Assembly: GCF_900538805.1 (NCBI RefSeq)
Contig: NZ_UPZP01000094.1
Coordinates: 1-8,698, forward strand
Length of the DNA: 8,698 nucleotides
Reading direction: 5' to 3'
Origin: an uncultured Dialister sp.
GTDB taxonomy: Bacteria > Bacillota > Negativicutes > Veillonellales > Dialisteraceae
Numbering within the stretch: position 1 is the first letter of the stretch; every line of letters begins with the position of its first letter. The position numbers were made by a program, and so were the translations under genes. A model generated the notes under the pieces. The model had not been told where the DNA came from and did not search any database. It saw only the letters and a list, made by a program, of their open reading frames with translations. Positions 1-5,496 of this stretch are shown in pieces.

Positions 1-77
1 TAAGTTAGCACTAAGAGAAGCGGAGAGCAAACCTCCCCCTCCGGGGGAGGTGCCGTAGGCAGAAGGGGTGCATTTCC
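1..77. repeat. 77-bp terminal direct repeat, left copy
   Basis: These 77 bases recur without mismatch at 8622-8698, in the same orientation, and both copies run to the window edge. The copy contains a perfect 8-bp hairpin (CCTCCCCC 32-39, loop TCC, GGGGGAGG 43-50). The repeat may be the overlap of a circular sequence or k=77 graph cycle, or part of a longer dispersed repeat. The window alone cannot tell these apart. Confidence 0.95.
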
Positions 78-228
78 CACGGGCGCAGCCCGGTTGTATG
101 GTTTTTATTCCGCGGAGCGGCATATAAAACTTATCGCCCCATAGGGCGATACCACCACCCTCTGAACCTGACCGCTGCAAGCGGACAGAACCCTTTGAAC
201 CCTCTGAACCCGGGCCGCGGAGCGGCCC
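27..228 (-). repeat. Composite hairpin repeat, copy A
   Basis: Non-coding string of palindromes joined by conserved linkers. Read on the - strand from 228 down: P1 GGGCCGC/GCGGCCC (212-228); a linker of degenerate 9-10 bp GGTTCAAAG/GGTTCAGAG repeats; P2 CCGCT/AGCGG (172-184); P3 TATCGCCC/GGGCGATA (132-151); P4 CCGC/GCGG near 110-120; a linker reading AAAAACCATACAACC; P5 CGGGC/GCCCG (80-92); the linker GAAATGCACCCC; then the hairpin at 32-50. Copy C has the P1-P4 order and copy D has the P3-P5 order with the same linkers. No gene is visible in this stretch. The function is unknown; it resembles REP/BIME-type or MITE-like intergenic repeats. Confidence 0.8.
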
Positions 229-235
229 CATTGCG

Positions 236-330
236 ACACCACCACCCGTTCCCCCTTTGGTACTTCGTACCACCTTTCCCCCGCAAGCAGTGGCACAATG
301 AATCCTCCGGCTCGGAGGGCCGGTCCATCT
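236..330. repeat. CCCCCTTTGG-hairpin module, copy 1
   Basis: The core is CCCCCTTTGGTAC, loop TTC, GTACCACCTTTCCCCC, with a GGTAC/GTACC stem at 259-271. Related modules sit near 4043-4088, 4291-4326 and 4387-4430, and inverted near 8250-8280. The flanks (CCCCCTTT and ACCTTTCCC) are kept while the hairpin changes sequence but still pairs. A second small palindrome, CCTCCGGCTCGGAGG, follows at 304-318. No coding sequence is convincing here. Confidence 0.6.
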
Positions 331-408
331 TAAGAACCCTGCGTCCGCCGGGCGCACCACCTTTTGCACTCACTGTCCCACTGTTTTATCACCCTATAGA
401 ACATTTTC

Positions 409-438
409 TTGGATAAAGGATTCAAAATGGAGTACAAT
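409..438 (+). promoter_or_regulatory. Probable sigma70-type promoter for the EAL-domain gene
   Basis: TTGGAT (409-414) is an imperfect -35 element and TACAAT (433-438) a good -10 element, with 18 bp between them. The surroundings are AT-rich, unlike the GC-rich repeats upstream. Initiation about 7 bp downstream would give a leader of roughly 95 nt before the coding start. This is a motif match only. Confidence 0.5.
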
Positions 439-513
439 ATAGGAGAGTATTGCATTTAGTTTATGGGGCTGTTTTGAATCAGAAACGATTAGAAAAATTG
501 GGTTGTCTCCGGC

Positions 514-535
514 AGGAGATTAGATGAGAAAGTAA
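514..535 (+). promoter_or_regulatory. Ribosome site with a four-codon leader minicistron
   Basis: AGGAG (514-518) is the best Shine-Dalgarno sequence upstream of the large gene, but it is well placed for ATG 524 (5-nt spacing), not for the main start. That ATG opens ATG-AGA-AAG-TAA (524-535), which ends 4 nt before GTG 540 and 13 nt before ATG 549. The main start may therefore depend on ribosomes reinitiating after this three-residue peptide. Alternatively the downstream start uses the weak AAGAGAG at 534-540. Confidence 0.4.
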
Positions 536-539
536 GAGA

Positions 540-3500
540 GTGACGGTTATGGGGAAGAATGAAGGTGTACTGAAATATCTGAATGATTTTCCGGGAGGCG
601 TCTGTCTTGTTTCCCGGGACGAAGAGGAAAGGATTCTGGCGGTGAACCGGGAGACCCTTCGTATTTTTGAATGCGCTTCGGAGCAGCAGTTCATGGAATT
701 TACGAAGGGACTTTTCAGGAACCTCATGGCAGACGAAGATGCCCATTCCCTGGCCGGTTTGTATCAGGGCAGTGAACGAAGAGGAAATTACAATTTCTAC
801 GAAGGTTCCAGCAAAACCAGGACGGGCCATTTCATTCGGGTGGAAGGTGTTTTCGGTCCGGCGGTGGACGGGAAGCGGGGGGCCCTGTGGGTGGTGGGCC
901 TGGTGCAGAGTGATGTGCGCCAGAGCGCTCTGGAGAGGGACAACGATACCGGCCTTCTGGGGCCCCATGCTTTTTACCGGAAGGCGGAGCAGGTGCTGAA
1001 GGAGGAGGAAGCCAGCGGTATCTGGGGGCAGCGGGTGCCGGTATTTATCAAACTGGTTCACTTTTCTTCCTTTAACAGCAGCTATGGCATTGAAGCGGGA
1101 AATACCCTGATTTACCAGATTGCCCAGGTCCTTCGCGCCTGTTTCCCCCATGCGCCGGCAGCCCATCTGGGGGCCGACAATTTCATAATGCTGCCATCCA
1201 GGAACCATATCACCATGCGAATGGACAGGATGGTCAAAGAAATCAATGACCTCATTCAGGACAGGGCCATTCGCTGCAAAGCGGGCATTGTGCTCTTTGA
1301 TAAGGACCACGTACCGCCGGAGAAGCTGAAAACCATGAACTGGCGGGATCCCTTCGATATGGCCAAACTGGCGGCAGACTCCATCAAGGAGGATGGCAAC
1401 CGGAGCTGGGCGGTGTATACCGAATCCCTGGGCCGGGATATGGTGAATACGGCCTTTGTGCTTCGGAATTTTGAAAATGCCATGGAAAAGGGTCATATCC
1501 ATGTGTACTACCAGCCCATAACCCGAGCCCTTACGGGAAAGGTCTGTGGCCTGGAAGCCCTGGCCCGGTGGGAGGATCCGGAGAAGGGCATGATACTTCC
1601 CGGCATCTTCGTCCCTGTATTGGAGAAGATGAAGCTCATCCATCTGCTGGACCGCTATGTCATCGAAACCACTGCCCGGCTCTATCACCATCTGAAAGGG
1701 GACAGGCATTCTGTCCTTTCCGTGTCGGTGAACCTGTCACGGGTGGATTTCGATACCATGAAACCCTTCGATTTCATGGAGCATATCGTGTCCAAATACC
1801 AGGTGCCCCGGCAGTTCTTCCATATTGAAGTGACGGAGTCGGCGCTCACCAGGGACAGCGGCGTCCTGAAAAAGGAGCTCCTCCGCTTTAAGGAAGCGGG
1901 CTACCAGCTGTGGCTGGACGATTTCGGCAGCGGCTACTCTTCCCTCAATGTGCTTCAGGAGTTTCCCTTCGACCTTCTGAAAATCGATATGGCCTTCCTC
2001 CGGAATTTCAACGAAGAGAGCCGCAAAATCATTCGGTCCATTATCCTCATGGCAAAGAACCTTTCCGTCCACACCCTGGCGGAAGGGGCGGAAACGAAGG
2101 AGCAGGTGGATTTCCTGCGGGAATCGGGCTGCGAGAAAATCCAGGGCTGGTTCTACGGGAAGCCCATGACCAGTGAGGATTTCGAGAAAAAGCTGATGGA
2201 AGGCACCTATGTGCCTGAAGGACCACTGGAAAGTGTGGTCATGAACCGGGTGGGTCTGGTGAATGTGCTCACCGACAAGCCGGTGGGGCTCTTCCTGAAT
2301 CGGAAAGACCGGTTTGTGCTTCTTCTGAAAAATGAAGCCCTGAAGCAGGTGGCGGACGCCGTATATGGCGGCGGCAACATTTATTTTGAAGGAAATGAAG
2401 TGCCCCACGGCCATCCTATTTATCCATGGCTCCGGGCCCTTATCGAAGGAAGCCGGGCCAGCGGGCAGGAGCAGTCCGTGGTGGCCATGCGGAACGGCTT
2501 CATGCTGAAGAATACCATCCATTCCCTGGCAGGAAATGGAATCCTCTGCGGCGGCACCGTATCCATCCTCAATATGTCCGTGAAAGATGAACATGGCCCC
2601 GTGCAGACGCTGGATATGCTGTATAGAAATATGATGCGCGTCTTTGATGCCCTCTATTATTACCAGGGCGACAAAAATACGGTGGATGTCATCCTTTCTT
2701 CCATTCCCGGTATGAAACCGGGCTCTGCCCTCACGCCTGCCCAGTGGCACCATCTGGCAGACTATGTGCACCCCGATGACCGGAAAAAATTCATTCAATT
2801 CACCCGTCCTGAAAATATCCAGAAAATAGCGGCCGCTTCCATACACCGGCTGTCGGCCTCCCATTTCCGCATCAAGGACAGCCATGGCCAGTACCGGTGG
2901 AAAGAAGTGATAGCCATGGTCATGGGTAAGGAAGAGGAAAATCACATTTTCCTGGGCGCCAAGGACACAGCCCTCACACCGCTGGCGCCGGTAGAAAGAG
3001 CAGAATTCCTCCGTCTCTATGCAGCTTCCCTCCCGGGCGGATGCAAAAAGGAAACGAAGGAAGAGAGAGACCGGAACTTTGCCCGTGCCCTTCGGCGGAA
3101 ATCGGATTTCAAGTTCTTCTGGAAAGACAAAAATCGAAGATTCCTGGGCGCCAGCGACGCCTTCCTCCGCTACTACGGCTTTGCCAGTGAAGGGGACATC
3201 CTTGGAAAGACGGACGAAGACATGGGATGGCACCTGGGGGACAGCACCTATAAAGAAGAGGAAGAAAAGGTGCTGCAGAAAGGGCAGGTTTCCTATAATG
3301 CCCAGGGCAAATGCATCGCCCGGGGCAAGCTCCATGCCATCCGGGCCACCAAGGTGCCGGTGTACGAAGGCAATGAAATCATTGGCCTTCTGGGCTGGTT
3401 CGTGGATCTGAACGATGAAACGGCCATGAAAGAAAAGGACAGCCTCCGCAGCTTCACCAATGAAGAAAGCGGTGTCCTGAGCTATCGGGGCATCGTCATC

Positions 3501-3905
3501 GAAGCGGAGCACTATGCCGACGCCTTCCAGAGTACCGGCATGAAGTACGAAGGCATCCTTCTGGACATCCCGGCCATAGAAGACTTCGGGAAAGCCTATG
3601 GCAAAGACAGCCGGAGAGAACTGGTCCGCCGGATTGTCAAAGAAATCAGGGCCAGCTTCGGTGTGAGGACCGTCATAGGCCGTATGAGCGTGAACCGCTT
3701 CCTCATTCTCCAGAACATGGAAGAAGAGGGCATCACGGAAAAAGAACTGGGTATACTCTCAAGGAAAATCCACGAAATCTGCAGCATCGGCGGCTACCCC
3801 TGCACCCTCTTCCTCCGCTCCGCCCGGGTAGACTGCACCGAAACCGAAGACATTGATGAAATGAAAACCCTCCTCCTTCGCAGGGCTGCCTACCACGGAC
3901 AATAA
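540..3905 (+). CDS. Multi-domain c-di-GMP phosphodiesterase: PAS, degenerate GGDEF, EAL, PAS, PAS, degenerate GGDEF
   Basis: Predicted to hydrolyse cyclic di-GMP to pGpG in the cytoplasm; no signal peptide or membrane segment is visible in the 1121 residues. Order (GTG numbering): PAS-like region ~10-125; GGDEF-like domain ~133-295, whose signature reads GADNF (211-215) and so is probably not a cyclase; EAL domain ~303-550; an unassigned linker ~560-720; PAS-like ~725-810 (HPDD, FRIKD...YRWKE); PAS-like ~853-960; and a C-terminal GGDEF-like fold ~975-1095 with GRMSVNRF (1047-1054) at the signature site. The EAL catalytic set appears complete: E339 in EAL, N398, E430, D460/D461 in DDFGSG, K481, E515 and Q535. 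The start is GTG 540 or ATG 549; an in-frame TGA at 525-527 excludes anything earlier. The gene is monocistronic, with its own promoter and terminator. The signal it senses is unknown. Confidence 0.93.
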   Translation: MTVMGKNEGVLKYLNDFPGGVCLVSRDEEERILAVNRETLRIFECASEQQFMEFTKGLFRNLMADEDAHSLAGLYQGSERRGNYNFYEGSSKTRTGHFIRVEGVFGPAVDGKRGALWVVGLVQSDVRQSALERDNDTGLLGPHAFYRKAEQVLKEEEASGIWGQRVPVFIKLVHFSSFNSSYGIEAGNTLIYQIAQVLRACFPHAPAAHLGADNFIMLPSRNHITMRMDRMVKEINDLIQDRAIRCKAGIVLFDKDHVPPEKLKTMNWRDPFDMAKLAADSIKEDGNRSWAVYTESLGRDMVNTAFVLRNFENAMEKGHIHVYYQPITRALTGKVCGLEALARWEDPEKGMILPGIFVPVLEKMKLIHLLDRYVIETTARLYHHLKGDRHSVLSVSVNLSRVDFDTMKPFDFMEHIVSKYQVPRQFFHIEVTESALTRDSGVLKKELLRFKEAGYQLWLDDFGSGYSSLNVLQEFPFDLLKIDMAFLRNFNEESRKIIRSIILMAKNLSVHTLAEGAETKEQVDFLRESGCEKIQGWFYGKPMTSEDFEKKLMEGTYVPEGPLESVVMNRVGLVNVLTDKPVGLFLNRKDRFVLLLKNEALKQVADAVYGGGNIYFEGNEVPHGHPIYPWLRALIEGSRASGQEQSVVAMRNGFMLKNTIHSLAGNGILCGGTVSILNMSVKDEHGPVQTLDMLYRNMMRVFDALYYYQGDKNTVDVILSSIPGMKPGSALTPAQWHHLADYVHPDDRKKFIQFTRPENIQKIAAASIHRLSASHFRIKDSHGQYRWKEVIAMVMGKEEENHIFLGAKDTALTPLAPVERAEFLRLYAASLPGGCKKETKEERDRNFARALRRKSDFKFFWKDKNRRFLGASDAFLRYYGFASEGDILGKTDEDMGWHLGDSTYKEEEEKVLQKGQVSYNAQGKCIARGKLHAIRATKVPVYEGNEIIGLLGWFVDLNDETAMKEKDSLRSFTNEESGVLSYRGIVIEAEHYADAFQSTGMKYEGILLDIPAIEDFGKAYGKDSRRELVRRIVKEIRASFGVRTVIGRMSVNRFLILQNMEEEGITEKELGILSRKIHEICSIGGYPCTLFLRSARVDCTETEDIDEMKTLLLRRAAYHGQ

Positions 3906-3906
3906 G

Positions 3907-3938
3907 AAAACGCCTCTCATTGATGAGGGGCGTTTTTT
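3907..3938 (+). terminator. Intrinsic terminator of the EAL-domain gene
   Basis: The arms 3907-3919 and 3924-3936 form a 13-bp stem with one G-T wobble and a TTGA loop. The stem ends in a T6 tract (3933-3938). It begins 2 bp after the TAA stop. Confidence 0.9.
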
Positions 3939-3961
3939 GTATGGGAGAGGGGAGGTTAGAC

Positions 3962-3989
3962 GATAGAAGATAGAAGATAGAAGGTAGAT
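3962..3989. repeat. 7-bp tandem repeat (GATAGAA)
   Basis: Three perfect GATAGAA units (3962-3982) are followed by a degenerate fourth, GGTAGAT. The array lies just past the terminator in non-coding DNA. It is a simple-sequence tract with no evident function. Confidence 0.85.
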
Positions 3990-4026
3990 TGGAAGAGGGG
4001 CGTCGTGGCAATGAGTCAATGGGCCC

Positions 4027-4123
4027 TGTACCTTTCCGGCGGCACCCCCCTTGGTGGCTGGCGCCACCACCTTCCCCCCCTAAAAGGGGGCACCATGGGT
4101 GCTGGGCAGCGTGCCACATGATT
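4027..4123. repeat. CCCCCTTTGG-hairpin module, copy 2
   Basis: The hairpin is GGTGGC, loop TGGC, GCCACC (4053-4068) between C-runs, followed by a CCCCCC...GGGGG pairing (~4074-4088). Both sides match 4376-4535: CCGGCGG before the C-run, and GGGTGCTGGGCAGCGTGCCACAT against GGGCGCTGGGCAGTGTGCCACAT after it. The copy at 4376 carries extra hairpins in the middle, so this copy looks like a shorter version of the same mosaic. Confidence 0.65.
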
Positions 4124-4152
4124 CTACGGGTAAGCGTAGAGAGGTCTATTCT

Positions 4153-4201
4153 GTCCCCTGAATGGGGGTGGCCACCGCAGGTGGCTAATTCAGCAGGGGA
4201 G
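4153..4201. repeat. Nested palindrome in intergenic DNA
   Basis: An inner perfect hairpin, GCCACC-GCA-GGTGGC (4171-4185), lies inside an outer stem of CTGAAT with ATTCAG. The flanking CCCC and GGGG also pair if two bases bulge. The intervening bases up to ~4285 hold another small hairpin, CCGCC-GATT-GGCGG (~4233-4246), and no credible gene. Confidence 0.55.
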
Positions 4202-4286
4202 GAGCAGGGACATGAAATGCATTGCGGAAGAGGCCGCCGATTGGCGGTCAGTTATGCGATAGAGTGTCATGGCGGTGCTATGCCCC

Positions 4287-4330
4287 GTACACCCTTTTGC
4301 TGCTTCGCAGCACTTTCCCTCAAGGGAAAA
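4287..4330. repeat. CCCCCTTTGG-hairpin module, degenerate copy 3
   Basis: TGCTGC, loop TTC, GCAGCA (4298-4312) sits between CCCTTT and CTTTCCC linkers, then TTTCCC-TC-AAGGGAAA forms a second palindrome. The layout matches the modules at 236, 4027 and 4376, but the stem sequence differs. Confidence 0.55.
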
Positions 4331-4375
4331 CAAGAAATTGAGTTGGAAAACCTATGCGTCAAATGCGCCTTGTGC

Positions 4376-4535
4376 CATTCCGGCGGTTCCCCCCTTTGGT
4401 GGCTGCGCCACCACCTTTGCCCCGCTGGGAAGCGTGTCACACGATTCTCAGGTCGCTAGCGCTCCCCTACGAATCGTGTTCCCTTGCCACCCCAGCTTCG
4501 CTGGGGGCACTATGGGCGCTGGGCAGTGTGCCACA
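4376..4535. repeat. Hairpin mosaic, long copy (X)
   Basis: This joins the GGTGGC-TGC-GCCACC hairpin (4398-4412) to a second module with a perfect 9-bp outer stem (4439-4447 with 4471-4479) around a 23-base core containing GGTCGCTAGCGCTCCCC. A CCCCAGC-TTC-GCTGGGG hairpin follows at ~4491-4507. An inverted relative covers ~8172-8280, with the same core and linkers but different stems. No open reading frame here looks like a protein. Confidence 0.75.
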
Positions 4536-4543
4536 TTCCCAAT

Positions 4544-4569
4544 AAAAAAAACGGCGCCGAAAGGCGCCG
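4544..4569 (-). terminator. Intrinsic terminator of the nrdD-nrdG operon
   Basis: On the - strand this is a perfect 7-bp stem CGGCGCC / GGCGCCG with loop TTTC, followed directly by eight T (A8 at 4544-4551 on the + strand). It lies about 90 bp beyond the nrdG stop. The hairpin occupies the P3 position of composite repeat copy B. Confidence 0.88.
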
Positions 4570-4650
4570 CACCACAACCCTCTGAACCCGCCCGCTGAAG
4601 GCGGGCAGAACCCTTTGAACCTTCTGAACCCGGGCCGCCTTTGGCGGCCC
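4552..4650 (-). repeat. Composite hairpin repeat, copy B
   Basis: Read on the - strand: P1 GGGCCGCC/GGCGGCCC (4632-4650), GGTTCAGAAGGTTCAAAGGG linker, P2 GCCCGC/GCGGGC (4590-4606), GGGTTCAGAGGGTTGTGGTG linker, then P3 CGGCGCC/GGCGCCG (4552-4569). Order and linkers match copies A and C; the P2 and P3 stems differ in sequence but pair. It lies directly downstream of nrdG. Confidence 0.8.
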
Positions 4651-4658
4651 TTCGGCCC

Positions 4659-5213
4659 TTAAATCTTTGAATTCGGGGACATGCTGGTGTCACCGGGGTC
4701 CCAGGTGACGATTTTGCCGCTCTTCAAACTTTTCTGCACGTCGATGGTGCGTTGGTTGGAGGAGCCCTTGAAGAGGAGGGTTACGTCCTTTTTGTCCAGC
4801 ATGAATTCGCCGTCCACCAGTACGTCGATCCGTTTCAGGAGTTCCATGGTTTCCGGCATGACCTTGGCGAAGTGGCCCAGGAGGTCCCGGTCGTAGAGGT
4901 AGCCGGTGAAGCACCAGATGGTTTTGTGGGGGTAAAGTTCCTTGAACCGTTTCACCAGGGGCAGCAGGCCTTTCTGGTTCACCGGTTCCATGGGTTCGCC
5001 GCCCAGGAGGGTGAGGCCTTCGTAGAATTCATGGCCCGTTTCTTTGATGATGTAGTCTTCTACTTCCTTGGTGAAGGGTTTGCCGTAGTTAAAATCCCAG
5101 GTTTCCGGGTTGAAGCAGCCTTTGCAGTGGTGGGTGCAGCCGGAAACGAAGAGGGAGAACCGGATGCCCGGACCGTTGGCTATGTCGTATTCTTTAAAAT
5201 TGGCGTATTTCAT
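4659..5213 (-). CDS. nrdG: Anaerobic ribonucleotide reductase activating protein (radical SAM)
   Basis: Activase for NrdD. It uses a [4Fe-4S] cluster to cleave S-adenosylmethionine and generate the glycyl radical on the reductase; cytosolic. The 184 residues contain the radical-SAM cluster motif CTHHCKGC (C26, C30, C33), preceded by NGPGIR, and the SAM-binding GGEP at 71-74. A family-typical C-terminal stretch follows (VDGEF near 133-137, then SSNQRTIDVQ). The length is slightly above the roughly 150-180 residues usual for NrdG. ATG at 5211-5213 is preceded on the - strand by AAGGAGT with about 7-nt spacing, a strong ribosome site. It is the second gene after nrdD, 283 bp downstream and separated by repeat copy C and a terminator-like hairpin, which is an unusually wide gap for this pair. 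Confidence 0.96.
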   Translation of the reverse strand: MKYANFKEYDIANGPGIRFSLFVSGCTHHCKGCFNPETWDFNYGKPFTKEVEDYIIKETGHEFYEGLTLLGGEPMEPVNQKGLLPLVKRFKELYPHKTIWCFTGYLYDRDLLGHFAKVMPETMELLKRIDVLVDGEFMLDKKDVTLLFKGSSNQRTIDVQKSLKSGKIVTWDPGDTSMSPNSKI

Positions 5214-5240
5214 GGATGGACTCCTTGCTTATGTGTAAGT

Positions 5241-5264
5241 AAAAAGGAGGCGCGGAGCGCCTCC
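5241..5264 (-). terminator. Terminator-like hairpin between nrdD and nrdG
   Basis: On the - strand GGAGGCGC-TCC-GCGCCTCC (5246-5264) is a perfect 8-bp stem followed by TTTTT (5241-5245). It lies 27 bp upstream of the nrdG start codon, just before its ribosome site. It could reduce read-through from nrdD into nrdG. The T-tract is short (TTTTTACTT), so termination may be partial. Confidence 0.6.
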
Positions 5265-5269
5265 GGATT

Positions 5270-5336
5270 CAGAACCCTTTTGGGCTGAAGGTTTAACAGG
5301 TTCAAAGGGTTCAGAAGGTTCAAAAGGTTCAAAGGG
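5270..5336 (-). repeat. Degenerate 9-10 bp GGTTCARAR-type tandem repeats
   Basis: On the + strand GGTTCAAAG, GGTTCAGAA, GGTTCAAAA and GGTTCAAAG follow each other (~5298-5335); a GGTTTAACA unit precedes them. They are the same units that form the linkers of copies A-C, but here they are in the opposite orientation. A frame read through them gives a repetitive FEPFEPSEPFEP peptide, which I take as a by-product of the repeat. Confidence 0.7.
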
Positions 5337-5347
5337 GAAGGTGGCGT

Positions 5348-5490
5348 CCTGGCGGACGCTTTTTATATGCCGCCGCGAGGCGGCATTTATACTTATCGCC
5401 GCGACGCGGCGATACCACACCCTTTGAACCCGCCTGCCGAAGGCAGGCAGAACCTTCTGAACCTTTTGAACCCGGGCCGCGAAGCGGCCC
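5348..5490 (-). repeat. Composite hairpin repeat, copy C, inside the nrdDG operon
   Basis: Read on the - strand from 5490: P1 GGGCCGC/GCGGCCC (5474-5490), GGTTCAAAAGGTTCAGAAGG linker, P2 GCCTGCC/GGCAGGC (5432-5448), GGGTTCAAAGGGTGTGGT linker, P3 TATCGCCGC/GCGGCGATA (5394-5414), P4 TGCCGCC/GGCGGCA (5368-5385), and a GCGTCC/GGACGC stem (~5343-5360). The nrdD stop is 6 bp before P1, so the element abuts the gene. The transcript between the two cistrons should be highly structured. Confidence 0.82.
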
Positions 5491-5496
5491 TTTCTA

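Noticed and set aside
489..1709. A 406-codon - strand frame overlapping the EAL gene start
   Set aside because: It lies antisense to the coding frame with no supporting motif; a shadow frame.
1737..3512. A 591-codon open frame on the - strand inside the EAL gene
   Set aside because: No recognisable domain and no ribosome site; the + strand frame has intact EAL and PAS motifs.
3989..4598. Several overlapping 60-156 codon frames between the EAL gene and nrdG
   Set aside because: They translate the hairpin repeats (Pro/Ala/Cys-rich), overlap in several frames and have no homology I recognise.
5229..5420. Short frame encoding FEPFEPSEPFEP-like repeats
   Set aside because: It is a translation of the GGTTCARAR tandem linkers and hairpins between nrdD and nrdG; there is no ribosome site.
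5474..5490. P1 hairpin as a terminator directly after nrdD
   Set aside because: On the - strand it is followed by GGGTTC and not by a T-run, so it does not fit an intrinsic terminator.
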